From NCBI GenBank assembly GCA_002343335.1, contig DDSI01000070.1, forward strand, positions 1 to 8,926: 8,926 nucleotides of DNA, given 5' to 3'. Below are positions 6,996 to 8,926 of this stretch, piece by piece (position 1 is the first letter of the stretch; each line of letters starts with the position of its first letter). The translations under genes were made by a program, and so were the position numbers. A model generated the notes under the pieces. It saw only the letters and a program-made list of their open reading frames with translations, had not been told where the DNA came from and did no database searches. Origin of the DNA: Bacteriovoracaceae bacterium UBA2394 (GTDB taxonomy: Bacteria; Bdellovibrionota; UBA2394).

Positions 6996-7106
6996 ATTTA
7001 ATTCTGGCGCAGCGTCGAAAGTTGCATGAACTGGACACTCTAGGAAACGACTGATAGCCTGAAAAAACTTTGATAACCCGCATGGTAAGCGGTTTTGAGG
7101 GGGGGT
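6996..7106 (+). other. Intergenic spacer with possible leader hairpin before the dehydratase gene
   Basis: These 111 bases separate the OPX and dehydratase genes. I see no intrinsic terminator and no convincing promoter, so read-through from the OPX gene is plausible. AACCCGC (7075-7081) and GCGGTT (7089-7094) can pair with one bulged C, giving a small hairpin that ends a few bases before the ribosome binding site of the dehydratase gene. Confidence 0.35.
7097..7105 (+). promoter_or_regulatory. Ribosome binding site with a run of seven G before the dehydratase start
   Basis: GAGG at 7097-7100 lies six bases from the ATG at 7107 and fixes the start codon. It runs straight into five more G, giving an unbroken G7 tract at 7099-7105. 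An in-frame stop (TAA, 7086-7088) rules out an ATG start further upstream. Confidence 0.65.
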
Positions 7107-8926
7107 ATGGGGCGCAGTTTACGTAAAGGCCTGTATTTAATTTTGCGATACCGAAAAACGGTAATCGTAGGACTACAGTTGGGTCTCATTGCCCTCGCTG
7201 CTCTCTTGGCAATTCTTGTTCGATATCCTTTGGATGTACTACCGCCCTTTTCGGAACAGCTTTTATTCATTTCCATCGCCGTCGCGATAAAACTTCCCAT
7301 ATGCCTGATGCTCGGCCTCTCCAGTGGATGGTGGCAGTACACGAGCTTATCAGATTTGCTGCAGCTCTCACGCGCGGTTCTCGTTTCAAGCATCGCGTTT
7401 TCGTCAGTGGCTTTACTTTTTTTGGATCCCTATAGACCGCGATTGCTTCTGCTGGATGCCTTTATGACGCTTCTTCTTCTTGGGGGCGTACGAGTTATTG
7501 TCCGGCTCATTCGCGAGCGCAAGGACAGTGAGCGAAGGGCGAAGAGAGCTTCGGATCGCAGAGCTGTCATTGTGGGCGCGGGTTCAGCGGGACTTGGATT
7601 ACTCCGCCACCTTCAGTCGAATCCTTTGCCGTCTACGCACATCGTCGGGTTGATCGATGATGATCGGCATAAGAGAAAGATGTCCTTTTACGGTGTGCCC
7701 GTATTGGGTACGACTCATGAGTTGCATCTTCTAGCCTCGCGCTACTCCGTGAATGAAGTGCTCATTGCCATTCCGACCATTTCTAAAACCGAGAAGCGTA
7801 GAATTCTCGACACTTGCAAGAATTTGAATATCACATTTAAGACAGTTCCGGCGCTGAACGATATTTTAGCGGGACGCGCTTCGACCTTCGAAATTCGAAA
7901 TCTGAATGTGGAAGACTTGCTCGGCCGCGAACCCATCCGACTCAATCGGATTCATGTAGGAACGGCGCTTAAGAATAAAGTCGTATTGGTGACAGGAGCG
8001 GGGGGCTCCATTGGCTCCGAGCTTTGTCGACAAATTTTGAATTTCGAGCCTCGGACACTGATTCTTTTCGAAAGATCTGAAAATGCGCTCTTTCATATTC
8101 AACGAGAATTGAACCGCACGGTCCCGAAGGGTTCTACCGTCTTTCAAATCGGAGATATTTTAGATGAAGAATTGATGGAGCAGGTCTTCTCGCAATTTCA
8201 GCCGGAAGTCGTCTTTCATGCTGCGGCTTATAAGCATGTAAGTTTAATGGAGGACAACCCTAGAGAAGCCGTTCGAAATAATGTCCTTGGAACCTTGGCG
8301 CTGGTGAAAAAAGCCAGGAAGTATGGAGTTCGTAAGCTCATTAATATTTCTACAGACAAAGCCGTGAATCCCCTTAGCGTAATGGGTTTTACAAAGCGAA
8401 TGGCCGAGATCATTGTTCAAAATCATTCTCGCCCCGGATCGGATTTTCTCTCGGTGAGGTTTGGGAATGTTCTAGGGAGCAGTGGATCGGTAGTTGAGAT
8501 TTTTAGGCAGCAGATCGCCGAAGGTGGCCCTTTGACAGTCACACACGAGGATGCGACTCGATTTTTTATGACGGCGCCTGAAGCTGTGGAACTCGTTTTG
8601 CATGCCGGCGTGCACGGGGTGGGCGGTGAGATTTACATGCTGGATATGGGGAAGCCCGAGCGAATTATGGATTTGGCGGAACGTATGATCCAGTTGGCCG
8701 ATCCGGAAGGGCGAAGGGATCTTCGCATAGAAATTGTCGGCCTTAAACGAGGTGAAAAGCTATCTGAGGAGCTCGTATGGCATGGAGAAGACTTCGGAAC
8801 GAGCGACGTGGAAAAGGTTTATCGGTTACTAAACAAGGTGGATTCTTCCTCCCTGCAACGCGATTTGGATCGACTGGAGACTCTCATAGAAGTTGGGGCG
8901 GTGGATGTGGCTGAGCAGTTAAGAGC
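7107..8926 (+). CDS. Membrane-bound nucleotide-sugar 4,6-dehydratase (WbpM/PglF/CapD type), 3' end cut off
   Basis: The frame stays open from the ATG at 7107 to the window edge: 606 codons with no stop. The family usually has roughly 600-660 residues, so little is missing. These inner-membrane enzymes remove water from UDP-N-acetylglucosamine to give a UDP-4-keto-6-deoxy sugar, a first step towards bacillosamine, QuiNAc, FucNAc and related glycan sugars. Residues 1-135 hold about four hydrophobic membrane segments. A first nucleotide-binding domain starts at GAGSAG (157-162). The catalytic short-chain dehydrogenase domain begins at TGAGGSIGSE (296-305), followed by HAAAYKHV (371-378), ISTDKAVNP (414-422) and MGFTK (426-430). 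Met426 stands where many relatives have Tyr, as reported for WbpM and PglF, with Lys430 in place. RFGNVLGSSGSV (451-462) and LKRGEKLSEEL (546-556) are also typical of the family. It probably supplies precursor for the glycan exported by the OPX protein upstream. Confidence 0.92.
   Translation, partial: MGRSLRKGLYLILRYRKTVIVGLQLGLIALAALLAILVRYPLDVLPPFSEQLLFISIAVAIKLPICLMLGLSSGWWQYTSLSDLLQLSRAVLVSSIAFSSVALLFLDPYRPRLLLLDAFMTLLLLGGVRVIVRLIRERKDSERRAKRASDRRAVIVGAGSAGLGLLRHLQSNPLPSTHIVGLIDDDRHKRKMSFYGVPVLGTTHELHLLASRYSVNEVLIAIPTISKTEKRRILDTCKNLNITFKTVPALNDILAGRASTFEIRNLNVEDLLGREPIRLNRIHVGTALKNKVVLVTGAGGSIGSELCRQILNFEPRTLILFERSENALFHIQRELNRTVPKGSTVFQIGDILDEELMEQVFSQFQPEVVFHAAAYKHVSLMEDNPREAVRNNVLGTLALVKKARKYGVRKLINISTDKAVNPLSVMGFTKRMAEIIVQNHSRPGSDFLSVRFGNVLGSSGSVVEIFRQQIAEGGPLTVTHEDATRFFMTAPEAVELVLHAGVHGVGGEIYMLDMGKPERIMDLAERMIQLADPEGRRDLRIEIVGLKRGEKLSEELVWHGEDFGTSDVEKVYRLLNKVDSSSLQRDLDRLETLIEVGAVDVAEQLR

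Noticed and set aside
7022..7076. Promoter for the dehydratase gene in the spacer after the OPX gene
   Set aside because: TTGCAT (7022) and TGATAA (7071) are each weak and much too far apart for a sigma-70 promoter.
7082..7126. ATG at 7082 as an alternative start or short leader peptide before the dehydratase
   Set aside because: It is out of frame with the dehydratase, has no ribosome binding site and stops after 14 codons. Translational attenuation cannot be supported.
7040..7393. Minus-strand open frame of 117 codons over the start of the dehydratase gene
   Set aside because: The plus strand there encodes the membrane segments of the dehydratase with a good ribosome binding site; the minus frame resembles nothing known.

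Overview
The window looks like chromosomal DNA of a Gram-negative bacterium. It holds an outer-membrane beta-barrel, an outer-membrane polysaccharide export (OPX) protein with a cleavable signal peptide, and start sites that mostly use Shine-Dalgarno-like sequences. The HNH protein at the left resembles a type I associate with predatory bacteria of the Bdellovibrio group, and the moderate base composition fits. I infer Bdellovibrionota at moderate confidence; no rRNA or other marker gene is present to prove it.

Layout, left to right. Positions 1-272 are a visibly AT-rich leader with two palindromes and no convincing gene. Positions 273-1244 (+) encode an HNH-nuclease-domain protein with a helical N-terminal region. 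After a gap of only 16 bases comes the convergent minus-strand gene 3282-1261, a DUF115/MptE-like (Maf, motility-associated factor) putative glycosyltransferase. A 177-base divergent intergenic region follows, with a GC-rich hairpin and a weak promoter candidate. Then three plus-strand genes run in series: a small outer-membrane beta-barrel (about 3469-4341), a six-SLBB-domain OPX protein (4338-6995, overlapping the barrel gene by ATGA) and, after 111 bases, a membrane-bound nucleotide-sugar 4,6-dehydratase of the WbpM/PglF/CapD type (7107 to beyond the right edge; 606 codons visible).

Reading them together: the right half appears to be the beginning of a surface-glycan (capsule, exopolysaccharide or O-antigen) locus. 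The dehydratase would make a 4-keto-6-deoxy UDP-sugar precursor at the inner membrane. The OPX protein would form the periplasmic-to-outer-membrane export conduit. The co-translated beta-barrel is a plausible outer-membrane partner for it. The Maf-like protein may use a related sugar, since that family is known for transferring nonulosonic acids to flagellins. The most interesting observation is the tightly coupled pair of a small FadL/PorV-like barrel and a large OPX protein with no lipobox, which resembles in principle the 'OPX plus porin partner' arrangement described in Myxococcus. No CRISPR array, tRNA, rRNA or insertion sequence was seen.
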